In this document: piece by piece, positions 1 through 6,943 of the stretch
Numbering within the stretch: the first letter of the stretch is position 1
Layout: each line of letters starts with the position of its first letter
Source: Paraburkholderia franconis
GTDB lineage: Bacteria; Pseudomonadota; Gammaproteobacteria; Burkholderiales; Burkholderiaceae
Length of the DNA stretch: 41,729 bases
Assembly (NCBI RefSeq): GCF_009362735.1
Contig: NZ_WHNP01000062.1
Coordinates: forward strand, 1 to 41,729
Direction: 5' to 3'
Notes under the pieces: generated by a model
What the model was told of the DNA's origin: nothing
Databases searched by the model: none
What the model saw: the letters and a program-made list of their open reading frames with translations, nothing else
Program-made: the position numbers and the translations under genes

Positions 1-208
1 CGATTGGCGGTGCAGCTGGGGGCGCGTTGCCCGCGTCGAACACATCGGCAACCCGCTCCTGCAACTGCTTCTTCCAGTCCGTGATCTGGTTCGGATGGAC
101 ATCAAATTGCTGGGCCAACTCTGCCAGCGTCTTGTCGCCCTTAAGCGCCGCTAGTGCCACCTTTGCCTTGAATGCCGGTGAGTGTGTCCGTCGGTTTCGT
201 TTCGTCAT
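1..208 (-). pseudogene. IS3-family transposase OrfA, N-terminal part, cut by the window edge
   Basis: Read on the minus strand from the ATG at 208, this encodes 69 residues starting MTKRNRRTHSPAFKAKVALA and continuing with LAELAQQFDVHPNQITDWKK. That is the N-terminal helix-turn-helix of IS3-family OrfA proteins (transposase_8 / HTH_Tnp_1 type), which bind the element's terminal repeats. The reading frame runs off the left edge, so the rest of OrfA and the whole of OrfB lie outside the window. Whether the element is complete there cannot be told. The start is supported by its position just inside the likely element end and by the family's usual MTK(R/K) beginning. The large plus-strand open frame over the same bases is a shadow. 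Confidence 0.85.
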
Positions 209-300
209 CTTCTGGTTCCTTGTCGCCGGCCATTATGACCGACTCACGCCCCAGCTTTTCCACTCAATGAACTGTCCGAATTTCCGGAGCCACCTCTCAG
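209..300. mobile_element. Probable terminal region of the IS3-family element
   Basis: Between the orfA start and about 297 the minus strand reads TGAGAGGTGGCTCCGGAAAT and onward, a non-coding leader of the length usual between an IS3-family terminal repeat and orfA. IS3-family ends begin with TG, which fits a boundary at about 297-300. The other end is outside the window, so neither the inverted repeat nor a target duplication can be confirmed. Confidence 0.45.
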
Positions 301-491
301 TGCGAACGCATTGTGTGCGGAGCACGCCAACACACATCGTCGTGAGGTTCGCTCATGAGTCGCGCGCGAGCGCCGGCATGCCCTGTCCAGCAAGCCTTGC
401 GGCCCGCAAAGGCTTCATAGGCATGCCCATTGCTTTTTACTGCGCGCCCGCCAATGAAGCGGGCCTCACCACATATCAACCGGAGGCGATC

Positions 492-758
492 GTGCTTGCA
501 GCAAAACCCTGTACTGCGACGTGTGTCATCGATGGAATCGCGGTTACGCTGACTTTTTTTCCTGACACGGGCGTCCTGCGCATCACGGACAGCACGGGCA
601 GCCGTCTGAGAGAAACACGCTGGTCCGCTTCGTGGGACAGCCTCGTCGCGACGTTCCGCGAACTCAGTGAAACGGCCGACGAAGACCGCGCCGATCCCGA
701 TGTGCTGTTCGGCAGCGTCTACCGTTCGCACGCGGCGAGCACGCGCTTCGCAACGTGA
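492..758 (+). CDS. Small conserved-looking hypothetical protein (88 aa)
   Basis: I do not recognise a named family. The open frame extends far upstream, but a GGAGG at 482-486, five bases before a GTG at 492, is the best start. It gives an 88-residue acidic-to-neutral soluble protein with no signal peptide or membrane segment. The segment VIDGIAVTLTFFPDTGVLRI looks like paired beta strands and is followed by a helix-like region ending LSETADEDRADP. Similar short orphan proteins are common in Burkholderiaceae. It lies just right of the IS end, so its upstream region may have been altered by insertion. An alternative start is the ATG at 423 (111 aa), which lacks a good ribosome binding site. 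Confidence 0.5.
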   Translation: MLAAKPCTATCVIDGIAVTLTFFPDTGVLRITDSTGSRLRETRWSASWDSLVATFRELSETADEDRADPDVLFGSVYRSHAASTRFAT

Positions 759-840
759 AGGTATCGCGCGACGCTGGCCGCTCGCGAACGAACGGCGCAA
801 ACGGGCGAACAGCGCCACGAATCGCCCTCGCTTCAGCCAA

Positions 841-867
841 TTGATTGCGCGCGCCCGCTCCTATACT
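841..867 (+). promoter_or_regulatory. Candidate sigma-70 promoter of an orphan transcript
   Basis: TTGATT at 841-846 and TATACT at 862-867 are separated by 15 bp, which is short of the ideal 17. No gene follows on this strand before the terminator at 1248-1282. Confidence 0.35.
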
Positions 868-954
868 TCTTTCCATGGAGCGACGATTCAACGAGCCCCA
901 TCGATGCGGTTCCCCTCCGCGTCGTGCATGACCGTAGGTTGCCTGCAGTTCGAT

Positions 955-1095
955 CAGCAGTTTGAAGTCCTCGTTGCAGTAGCAGTAGCAGTAGGTCAGT
1001 ACAGCAGTAGGGCAGTACAGCTTTAGCGAAGTACAGCTCTAGCGAAGTAATGCAGTCGGCAACAGCAGTCGTAGCAGCGGCAAACGAGCAGTCGA
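955..1095. repeat. Degenerate CAGTAG / GCAGT short tandem repeats
   Basis: The stretch contains several overlapping CAGTAG units near 978-1000, then AGTACAGC- and GCGAAGTA-type units repeated with small changes (GCGAAGTACAGCT then GCGAAGTAATGCAG). The units are too short and irregular for CRISPR, and they look like slipped-strand microsatellite DNA. Confidence 0.6.
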
Positions 1096-1247
1096 TTCAC
1101 CGATTCAACAGAATGCAGTTGGGGTTAGCAGCAAGGAGTAGGCGCGGGGCCAAATCGAAGCAAAAAGAAGCGTGACCAATAACAGCTTCATGTGATGAGC
1201 AGCAGTCGGCAAGCATCCACGCGCCTGTACGATATGACTCATCCACC

Positions 1248-1282
1248 GAGCCCTGTTCCCCCGCGGAACAGGGCTCTTTTTT
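1248..1282 (+). terminator. Strong intrinsic terminator
   Basis: A perfect 12-bp stem (GAGCCCTGTTCC at 1248-1259 with GGAACAGGGCTC at 1265-1276), a 5-nt loop and six T residues at 1277-1282. It is directional: the T run is only on the plus strand. No plus-strand gene precedes it closely, so it probably ends an unannotated transcript. Confidence 0.8.
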
Positions 1283-1302
1283 CGGCGCGCACGATCCGCC
1301 GA

Positions 1303-2457
1303 TCAAGCGCGCTCGACGTCCTGCCACGCGCCCGCCGCCATGCTCTTCACCGAAGCATCGACGAACGCAAGTCCCTTCACACCATCGCGCACGCCGGGAA
1401 AGAGCGTGGGCCTGTCATCCCGTTCGCCTTCGCTGATCCGCCCGGCGACGCGCTCCGCGAACTCCGTATAAAGATTCGCGAACGCTTCCAGATAACCTTC
1501 GGGATGGCCGATGGCGATGCGCGTCGAGCGTTGCGCGCCTTCGCTCACCGTCGGGCCCAGTCTGCGCGTGACGATCTGCTCGAAGCCGTCATGCCGGCGA
1601 TGAATCAGGCGGTTCGGTTCTTCCTGATGCCATTCGAGGCCTCCTTTGTCGCCGTGAATGCGAAAGCTCAGCCCATGCTCGGAGCCCGCCGCCGCATTCG
1701 TCACCCAGAGCGAGCCGCGCGCGCCGTTCTCATAACGCAGCAGCGCGGAAACATAATCGTCGATGGTGCGGCCGGGAATCGCCGAACCGACGTCCGCGCA
1801 CACGCGCGTGACGTCGAGCCCGGTGACATACGCGCCCAGATGAAACGCGTGCGTGCCGATATCCATCAGCACGAGCGAGTGGCCCGCGCGTCCCGCTTCC
1901 GTGCGCCAGCCTGCGGGCAGATCGTGCGCAGCCAGATAGCTCTGCACGTATTGCAGATGCACCTGGCGAATCTCGCCGAGTTCGCCCCCACGGACCATAT
2001 CGCGCGCCTGGCGCACCATCGGGAAGCCGGAGTAGCAGTACGTCACACAGAACTCCGCGTTAGTCGCCTCGACGCGCGCCGCGATCTCGCGTGCCTGCGC
2101 CAGATCGTTGGCCAGCGGCTTGTCGCAGATCACGTGAAAGCCATTGTCGAGCGCCATCATGCAGATCGCGTGATGCGAGTCGTTGGGCGTCATCACCGCG
2201 ATCGCGTCGACGCGATCGGGCCGCGCGGCTTCCGCTTCGATCATCTGCTGCCAGGACGGATACGCTCGCTCATGGTCGATGCCCAGATTCAACGCCGCCT
2301 GCCGGGCGCGTTCGGGATCGGAGGACAACGTGCCCGCGACGATGTCGTAATGGCCGTCCAGTCGCGCCGCAATGCGATGCGTCTCGCCGATGATCGAGCC
2401 CGGGCCGCCGCCGATCAATCCAAGCCGAATGCGTCTGCCGATGGTGCTTATCGTCAT
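1303..2457 (-). CDS. Gfo/Idh/MocA-family oxidoreductase
   Basis: This 384-residue protein is an NAD(P)-dependent sugar or cyclitol dehydrogenase-like enzyme. The N-terminal Rossmann fold shows LGLIGGGPGSIIGETH (about residues 12-27), and the lysine signature near residue 113 is in CDKPLAND, a variant of the family's EKP motif. The C-terminal half carries MDIGTHAFHLGAYVTG, the region that supplies the catalytic histidine. The length is normal for the family. The start is supported by GGAG nine bases upstream. It lies 30 bp downstream of the PhyH-like gene on the same strand and so is probably cotranscribed, with a LacI-type regulator divergent from the pair. The substrate cannot be told; inositol- or sugar-acid-like compounds are typical of such clusters. 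Confidence 0.88.
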   Translation of the reverse strand: MTISTIGRRIRLGLIGGGPGSIIGETHRIAARLDGHYDIVAGTLSSDPERARQAALNLGIDHERAYPSWQQMIEAEAARPDRVDAIAVMTPNDSHHAICMMALDNGFHVICDKPLANDLAQAREIAARVEATNAEFCVTYCYSGFPMVRQARDMVRGGELGEIRQVHLQYVQSYLAAHDLPAGWRTEAGRAGHSLVLMDIGTHAFHLGAYVTGLDVTRVCADVGSAIPGRTIDDYVSALLRYENGARGSLWVTNAAAGSEHGLSFRIHGDKGGLEWHQEEPNRLIHRRHDGFEQIVTRRLGPTVSEGAQRSTRIAIGHPEGYLEAFANLYTEFAERVAGRISEGERDDRPTLFPGVRDGVKGLAFVDASVKSMAAGAWQDVERA

Positions 2458-2487
2458 GTCGTCTCCGTCATTCGAGTGAGTGCATAG

Positions 2488-3684
2488 TTAGTGCGTCGCG
2501 TTACGGACTTCGAGATCGCGCAGCGCTTCCGCGAATTTCTCGTCGGACCAGTTTTCGTCGAGCGCAGTCGCGAAGATCTGTTGCTGGCTCGCGGGCGCGA
2601 GTCCGCCGACGGGCGGATTGCGATCGAGATTGGTCGGAAACGCGTAGCCTTCCGCGCACGATGCGATCACGGCCGCCGCTTCCGTCGCGCCGATCTGCCG
2701 TTGCGCGCGCATCGCACGCAACGCGGGAAACACGGCGTTGCACATGCGCGTGCGATCGAGCGATTCCATCGCGCGCCCATAAGCCGACGACACCTGCAGC
2801 AGATTCGCCATCCGCTGCACGTTGCGCGTACGGTTCGAACCGGCCGCGTGAAAGAGCGCGGGACTGAAGAAAATCGCATCGCCCTTTTGCAGCGGCAACT
2901 GCGCGTGGTTCGATTCGAAATACTCGCGGAAATCCGCGCGGCGCCACGCGACATAGCCCCGCGGATAACGCTGCGAGAACGGCAGCAGCTTGGTCGGCCC
3001 GCTATCGACGGGCATGTCGCTGTGCGCGACGGCGCCTTGCAGCGTCAGCAGCGCCGACATCAAATGCACATGAGCAGGAAAGCGCTGCGCTTCGTCGACG
3101 GTGAGAAAGCCGAGATGGAAATCGCGGTGCGCCTGTTGTGCTTCGCCGCCCGGCCGCACGACGTTGACTTGCGACGTCATCTGATAGCCGGGGCCGAGCC
3201 ACGCTTCGGCGGCCGCCATCAGGATCGGATTCGCGAAGTAGCGCACGAACACTTCCGGCGCGGCGAGGCAGAGCTTTTCCTGCGCGTTCCAGATGCGGTC
3301 GTTCGCGCCTGCCTTCGCAAAGTGATCGGCGCCGCTGCCTGCCTTGCGCTCGCTTCGGATGATCGATTCGAAGATCGCGGTTGCATCGTCGATCGCGAAT
3401 GTGTCTTCGTAGGCGCGCTTGAGCACGAACACGCCGGCGCCGTCGAGCAACACGTCGGCCCATTCGGCGAGCAACTCGGGACGGCGCGACGCATCGGCCA
3501 CGACGGGCCGCAGCGCGTCGCAGTCGTACACAGGAATCGCTTGTTCGACGGCAGCGGCAAAGCGTGGCCGTGCATGCGCTTCGCGCGAAGTGTCGATCAG
3601 CGTCGCGAAGTCGTCGACGGAACAGTCCGCTTCGCGAAACCAGGCGTGCGCTGCTGATGCAAAACGTCGAGGGTTCTGGCTCAT
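2488..3684 (-). CDS. Phytanoyl-CoA dioxygenase (PhyH)-like Fe(II)/2-oxoglutarate enzyme
   Basis: This 398-residue soluble protein has the PhyH-type metal triad: H186-R-D188 in AHRDFHLGF and a distal histidine at about 279 in ALFHAAGSN, with arginines just after it that could hold 2-oxoglutarate. PhyH-family members hydroxylate varied small molecules, and the substrate here is unknown. GGGAG lies eight bases before the ATG. It is the first gene of a two-gene unit with the downstream Gfo/Idh/MocA dehydrogenase, which suggests sequential oxidation of one compound by hydroxylation then dehydrogenation. The divergent LacI-type gene and the palindromes in the 131-bp intergenic region point to substrate-induced control. 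The family call is firm; the role is inferred. Confidence 0.82.
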   Translation of the reverse strand: MSQNPRRFASAAHAWFREADCSVDDFATLIDTSREAHARPRFAAAVEQAIPVYDCDALRPVVADASRRPELLAEWADVLLDGAGVFVLKRAYEDTFAIDDATAIFESIIRSERKAGSGADHFAKAGANDRIWNAQEKLCLAAPEVFVRYFANPILMAAAEAWLGPGYQMTSQVNVVRPGGEAQQAHRDFHLGFLTVDEAQRFPAHVHLMSALLTLQGAVAHSDMPVDSGPTKLLPFSQRYPRGYVAWRRADFREYFESNHAQLPLQKGDAIFFSPALFHAAGSNRTRNVQRMANLLQVSSAYGRAMESLDRTRMCNAVFPALRAMRAQRQIGATEAAAVIASCAEGYAFPTNLDRNPPVGGLAPASQQQIFATALDENWSDEKFAEALRDLEVRNATH

Positions 3685-3716
3685 GTCGTCTCCCGTTCCA
3701 TGCAGCCCGATTGCCG

Positions 3717-3772
3717 GATGTTTCGAACCAGCTTATCGCCAAACTTTGGCGCTGCGTTACTATCGAAACATC
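3717..3772. promoter_or_regulatory. Paired half-sites and palindrome in the divergent PhyH / LacI promoter region
   Basis: GATGTTTCGA at 3717-3726 is the exact reverse complement of TCGAAACATC at 3763-3772. Between them CGCCAAACTTTGGCG (3737-3751) is a perfect 7+1+7 inverted repeat. This nested symmetry in a divergent promoter region fits operator sites for the adjacent LacI-type protein, which may form a loop or act on both promoters. Confidence 0.6.
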
Positions 3773-3784
3773 AAAAACACATCA

Positions 3785-3802
3785 AAAACGGGCGCCCGTT
3801 TT
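3785..3802. promoter_or_regulatory. Perfect 18-bp palindrome, candidate LacI-family operator
   Basis: AAAACGGGCGCCCGTTTT is fully self-complementary with a central CG pair, the usual symmetry of LacI/PurR-family operators. It ends 13 bp before the regulator's start codon, which suits autoregulation. Confidence 0.6.
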
Positions 3803-3815
3803 CGCCCGGTGATCC

Positions 3816-4904
3816 ATGAGTCATCCCTTTCTGATCAAGGAAATCGCGTTGCAGGCGGGGCTCGGCACGGCCACCGTCGACCGCGTGCTGAACGGCCGCG
3901 CGCACGTTCGCGAGCACACGCGTCGTCGCGTGATGCAGGCGATCAAGGAACTGGAGAAGCAGCAGATGACGATGGCGACGAGCGGGCGCAAGCTCGTCGT
4001 CGATGTCGTCGTGGAGGCGCCGCGCCGTTTCGCCGACGAGATCCGCGACGCGCTCGAAGACACGATCCCGAGCCTGCATCCGGCGATTTTCCGGCCGCGC
4101 TTTCTGATGCAGGAGACGATGACGAAGGCGCAAGTCGTCGATGCGTTGCACGCGATCGCGCGGCGCGGCAGTCATGGCGTGCTTCTGAAAGCGCAGGACG
4201 TGCCCGAGATCGCGCGGGCGATCGCCGAGCTGAAGCAGCGCGAGATTCCCGTGGTGACGATGTTCACCGACATTCCGGCGTCGGAGCGCATTGCGTATGC
4301 GGGACTCGACAATCGCGTCGGCGGCGCGACGGCTGCGTATCTGATCGGCCACTGGCTCGGCAGGCGCGCGGGCAACGTGCTCGTGACGATGAGCAACGAG
4401 CGCTTTCGCGGCGAAGAAGAGCGCGAGGCGAGCTTTCGCGCGACGCTGCGCGAACGCTACGCGCATCTGACGCTGATCGACGCGAGCGGCGGACAGGGAC
4501 TCGATGCGCAGACGGAAGGCCGCGTGCGCGAGGCGGTCGAAGCGGGGCAGAAGATCGTCGCCGTCTACTCGATGGGCGGCGGCAACGCGGCGATTCTGCG
4601 CGCGCTCGGGTCGTTGAACCAGCATCCGAAGTGCTTCATCGGACACGACCTGGATCGCGAGAACGTGCAGTTGCTGCGCGATCGCGCGATCACGGCGGTG
4701 CTGCATCACGATTTGCGACAGGACATGCGCTCGGCGTGTCAGCACGTGATGTGCTTTCACAAGCTGCTGCCGAGGTCGGCGGTGAGCGCGTCGTCGTCGG
4801 TGGTGGTGGTGACGCCGGAGAATCTTCCGCACGAAGTGGTGCAGCGATTTGCCGGGCGCGATGAGCGCGACCGGCGCGAGAGCTGGCGGCCATGGTTCCT
4901 TTGA
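3816..4904 (+). CDS. LacI-family transcriptional regulator
   Basis: This 362-residue DNA-binding regulator has an N-terminal helix-turn-helix (about residues 5-27, IKEIALQAGLGTATVDRVLN), then a hinge helix region and a periplasmic-binding-protein-like sensor domain. Near residue 160 is the typical YAGLDNRVGGATAAYLIG, and SMGGGNAAILRAL lies further on. The length matches the family. Only a weak ribosome binding site (GGTGAT) precedes the ATG. It is divergent from the PhyH / Gfo-Idh-MocA pair, so it most likely represses that pair until a sugar-like ligand binds; the ligand is unknown. Palindromes at 3737-3751 and 3785-3802 are candidate operators. Confidence 0.9.
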   Translation: MSHPFLIKEIALQAGLGTATVDRVLNGRAHVREHTRRRVMQAIKELEKQQMTMATSGRKLVVDVVVEAPRRFADEIRDALEDTIPSLHPAIFRPRFLMQETMTKAQVVDALHAIARRGSHGVLLKAQDVPEIARAIAELKQREIPVVTMFTDIPASERIAYAGLDNRVGGATAAYLIGHWLGRRAGNVLVTMSNERFRGEEEREASFRATLRERYAHLTLIDASGGQGLDAQTEGRVREAVEAGQKIVAVYSMGGGNAAILRALGSLNQHPKCFIGHDLDRENVQLLRDRAITAVLHHDLRQDMRSACQHVMCFHKLLPRSAVSASSSVVVVTPENLPHEVVQRFAGRDERDRRESWRPWFL

Positions 4905-4946
4905 GGGGCGCGGCCTGCCTCACCAGGTGCTCTCGGCTTCAACCAG

Positions 4947-4980
4947 AAAAAGAAAAACGCCACGGACAAAAGCCGTGGCG
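4947..4980 (-). terminator. Intrinsic terminator for the minus-strand diguanylate cyclase remnant
   Basis: CGCCACGG at 4958-4965 pairs with CCGTGGCG at 4973-4980. On the minus strand the stem is followed by a T-rich tail (TTTTTCTTTTT). It stands downstream of the broken GGDEF gene and is probably its original terminator. Confidence 0.7.
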
Positions 4981-5126
4981 CGCAAATCGTCCCGATGATT
5001 CCGACTGCGTGGAGAATCATGGAGAACCTGGAGACAGGAACAAGTCTACGTCGACGCGACACGCGGTCATCGCGCGAACAGTGAGCGTTTTTCCCCGCAA
5101 TTCAAGTGCGTCTCGCGCATTGCGGT

Positions 5127-5765
5127 TCAGGTACGCCGTTTCGCCGGATCAGCACGATTCGCATGATTCGCATGATCGTTGGCCTTGTCCGTTGGCGCTT
5201 GTGCCTGCATCCATTCCGCCGATTTCACCTGATTGCGCCCAGCCGCCTTCGCCGCATAGAGCTGCGCGTCGGCGGCGGCGACGAGTTCCGGCGGCGTGCC
5301 GCCGTCGGCGGGGCGACATGTCGCGACACCTGTGCTCCCCGTCACGCCGCCGTGATCGGGTGGCAGTCGCTTCACGTGCAACGTCTCGACAACGCGGCGG
5401 ATTTTCTCGGCGATATGGACCGCCGCATTCGACGCCGTGTCCGGCAGCACGACGGCAAACTCTTCGCCGACATATCGCGCGACCATATCGATCGAGCGCC
5501 GCGCCGCCGACGCGATGCAATCCGCGACGGCCGCCAGCACTTCGTCGCCGGCTGCGTGGCCATAGGTGTCGTTGAGGCGCTAGAAATAATCGATGTCGAT
5601 GAAGAGCACCGACAACGGCGCGCCGTTGCGCCGCGCGCGGCGCCATTCCTCGTCGAGATGCAGGTCTAGCGCGCGGCGGTTGCCCAGCTTGGTGAGCGGA
5701 TCAGTGGCAGCGAGCTCGGCGAGGCGCGCCTGCGCGCGCACCTTGTCGCGGCTGCTTGACCGCAT
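5127..5765 (-). pseudogene. Diguanylate cyclase (GGDEF) remnant, 5'-truncated and with an in-frame stop
   Basis: The minus strand encodes a GGDEF domain in one frame from 5765 to 5127. It begins at a conserved LAATDPLTKLGNRRALDLHL and continues through LSVLFIDIDYF, after which a TAG codon (minus strand, about 5580-5582) stands where the family has a lysine. The same frame resumes as RLNDTYGHAAGDEVLAAV. The signature is VGEEF instead of GG(D/E)EF. All N-terminal sensor or membrane sequence is missing. Three lesions (loss of the 5' part, an amber stop inside the domain, a degenerate signature) mark it as inactive. The break near 5755-5765 coincides with the break in the neighbouring MFS remnant. 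Confidence 0.85.
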
Positions 5766-6138
5766 GCGCGGCGGTCAGGCGCTGGCCGTGCTCAATGCGC
5801 TGCTTGCATTCGCGACGCTGTTGCCGGCGCTCATCGCGCATCCCGTCGCCGCGTTTGCGTCGTGGCTGCTGTTCGGCGCGACGTTCCTTTCCGCCGTCGC
5901 ATCGACGACAGCGTTCGTGCGTCACAACCTGTCCGCCGCGTATTGGGCTCGCGGCATCAGCGCTTTCACGATCGTGTTCGCGTTCGGGCAGATCGTCGGG
6001 CCGACGGTGATCGGTTGGGTCTCGGACGGCGCCGGTCTCGAGCGCGGCCTCATCTATTCGGCATGCCTGTTTGCCGCGGGCGCAGCGCTTGCGGGATGTC
6101 AGAGGACATGGACGCAAATGGCCGATTCGGTCAACTGA
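5762..6138 (+). pseudogene. MFS transporter remnant, C-terminal third (YbfB/YjiJ-like)
   Basis: About 125 residues remain of a major-facilitator protein of roughly 400 residues. Hydrophobic helices (ALLAFATLLPALIA, AAFASWLLFGATFLSAVAS) are followed by AYWARGISAFTIVFAFGQIVGP, typical of the helix 10-11 region of YbfB/YjiJ-family carriers. The frame is open further left only as antisense to the GGDEF remnant. There is no ribosome binding site and no N-terminal half, so no working carrier can be made. It is divergent from the GGDEF remnant, and both are cut at the same place. Confidence 0.75.
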
Positions 6139-6400
6139 TCGTTTTCGTCGACGCGCGTGTACGGCGCAACCGCATATTCAATGCCACGCCAAGTGTTGCG
6201 CGGGCCGCACGCCGCACGGATTGCGGTCGCCAGCGCACAGACTGCGTGCATCGGCGGGGACACGATGAAAACCGACGAAACACTCAGTGCTCCCATTCGA
6301 ATCTGACTGTTGCTATTTCGTCAAAACAACTAGAGAGACGAGAGATCAAGGCCTAAAGTTAAAGTGCTTTCTCAAGTCTTTTGTGCAGTGCGGGGGTGCT

Positions 6401-6598
6401 ATGAAACGTAGAAACGCGCGACAACTGGTTCGGCTACTGTCGGACATGCGACACGCGGCGGATTGCAGGGCGCTTCGCGCAGCTGCGACGCAACGGGCGA
6501 TCGAGCTTGCAGCAGCAGAAGCAGCCGAGGAAGAGCAGGACAAGCCGGATACAGCGCGCGAAGGCTCCCGCGACAAGACGACGTGGAGAACGTCATGA
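6401..6598 (+). CDS. Small hypothetical protein (65 aa), alanine-rich and charged
   Basis: I recognise no family. The 65-residue product starts MKRRNARQLVRLLSDMRHAA and is followed by an alanine/glutamate-rich helix-like segment (AIELAAAEAAEEEQ). It has no signal peptide or membrane segment. A G-rich stretch (CGGGGGTG) precedes the ATG. Its TGA overlaps the ATG of the next gene by four bases (ATGA), so the two are almost surely translated together. The basic N-terminus and acidic middle suggest a small binding protein, but this is only a guess. Confidence 0.5.
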   Translation: MKRRNARQLVRLLSDMRHAADCRALRAAATQRAIELAAAEAAEEEQDKPDTAREGSRDKTTWRTS

Positions 6599-6867
6599 AA
6601 CCCGCCACCGAGCAGTCGCTGCATTTTCTGGTCGACAAGTGGCTGGGGCCTGTTTCCACACCTGTGCGCGTCACGCAGGTCGGCCGCACGAAATGGGACA
6701 ACACGCGCTACGTGCGCGTCGAGACATCGTTGCCGGACAGTCGGCGTTCGCTCTTCTTCTTTCGTCACGACGACGGCTGCTGGTGCGTCTTTCCGCCGAC
6801 GCCGAAGAAACGTCGTTCCGACGACGAAAGCTGGCAGAGCGCGTTTGCCGGTCAGGCGGTCGCCTGA
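6595..6867 (+). CDS. Small hypothetical protein (90 aa), translationally coupled
   Basis: The 90-residue product is of unknown family. It is rich in aromatic and basic residues: FLVDKWLGPVSTPVRVTQVG, then RRSLFFFRHDDGCWCVFPPT and a charged tail. Alternating hydrophobic stretches suggest a small beta-rich fold. The ATG overlaps the stop of the 65-aa gene (ATGA), with GGAG about nine bases upstream. The pair therefore forms a two-gene unit. A tandem decamer repeat begins four bases after its stop codon. Confidence 0.6.
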   Translation: MKPATEQSLHFLVDKWLGPVSTPVRVTQVGRTKWDNTRYVRVETSLPDSRRSLFFFRHDDGCWCVFPPTPKKRRSDDESWQSAFAGQAVA

Positions 6868-6870
6868 AGC

Positions 6871-6920
6871 GGCTCGTGATCCCTTGTGATCGCTCGTGAT
6901 CGCTCGCGATCGCTCGCGCA
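6871..6920. repeat. Five tandem 10-bp repeats, consensus CGCTCGTGAT
   Basis: The units are GGCTCGTGAT, CCCTTGTGAT, CGCTCGTGAT, CGCTCGCGAT and CGCTCGCGCA, head to tail with exact 10-bp spacing. They lie between the 3' ends of two convergent genes. The one-helical-turn period could make a protein-binding array, or may reflect replication slippage. Confidence 0.8.
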
Positions 6921-6943
6921 GCGTGATCCCAGCGGGCCGTTTG

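Larger units (their letters stand above)
759..1302. other. Gene-free region with CAGTAG-type repeats and an orphan terminator
   Basis: No convincing protein gene is seen in either strand. The region holds a promoter-like pair at 841-867, short repeats rich in CAGTAG, CAGTA and GCAGT between about 955 and 1095, and a strong plus-strand terminator at 1248-1282. The promoter and terminator suggest a transcript of about 400 nt of unknown role. Confidence 0.5.

Noticed and set aside
27..491. N-terminal extension of the first plus-strand open frame
   Set aside because: It is antisense to the IS3 orfA and its leader; the GTG at 492 has a good ribosome binding site.
955..1095. CRISPR-like repeats
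   Set aside because: Units are 5-13 bp, overlap and vary; there are no spacers of even length and no cas gene.
1192..2487. 431-codon plus-strand frame over the Gfo/Idh/MocA gene
   Set aside because: Shadow of a well-supported minus-strand enzyme; it also crosses the terminator at 1248-1282.
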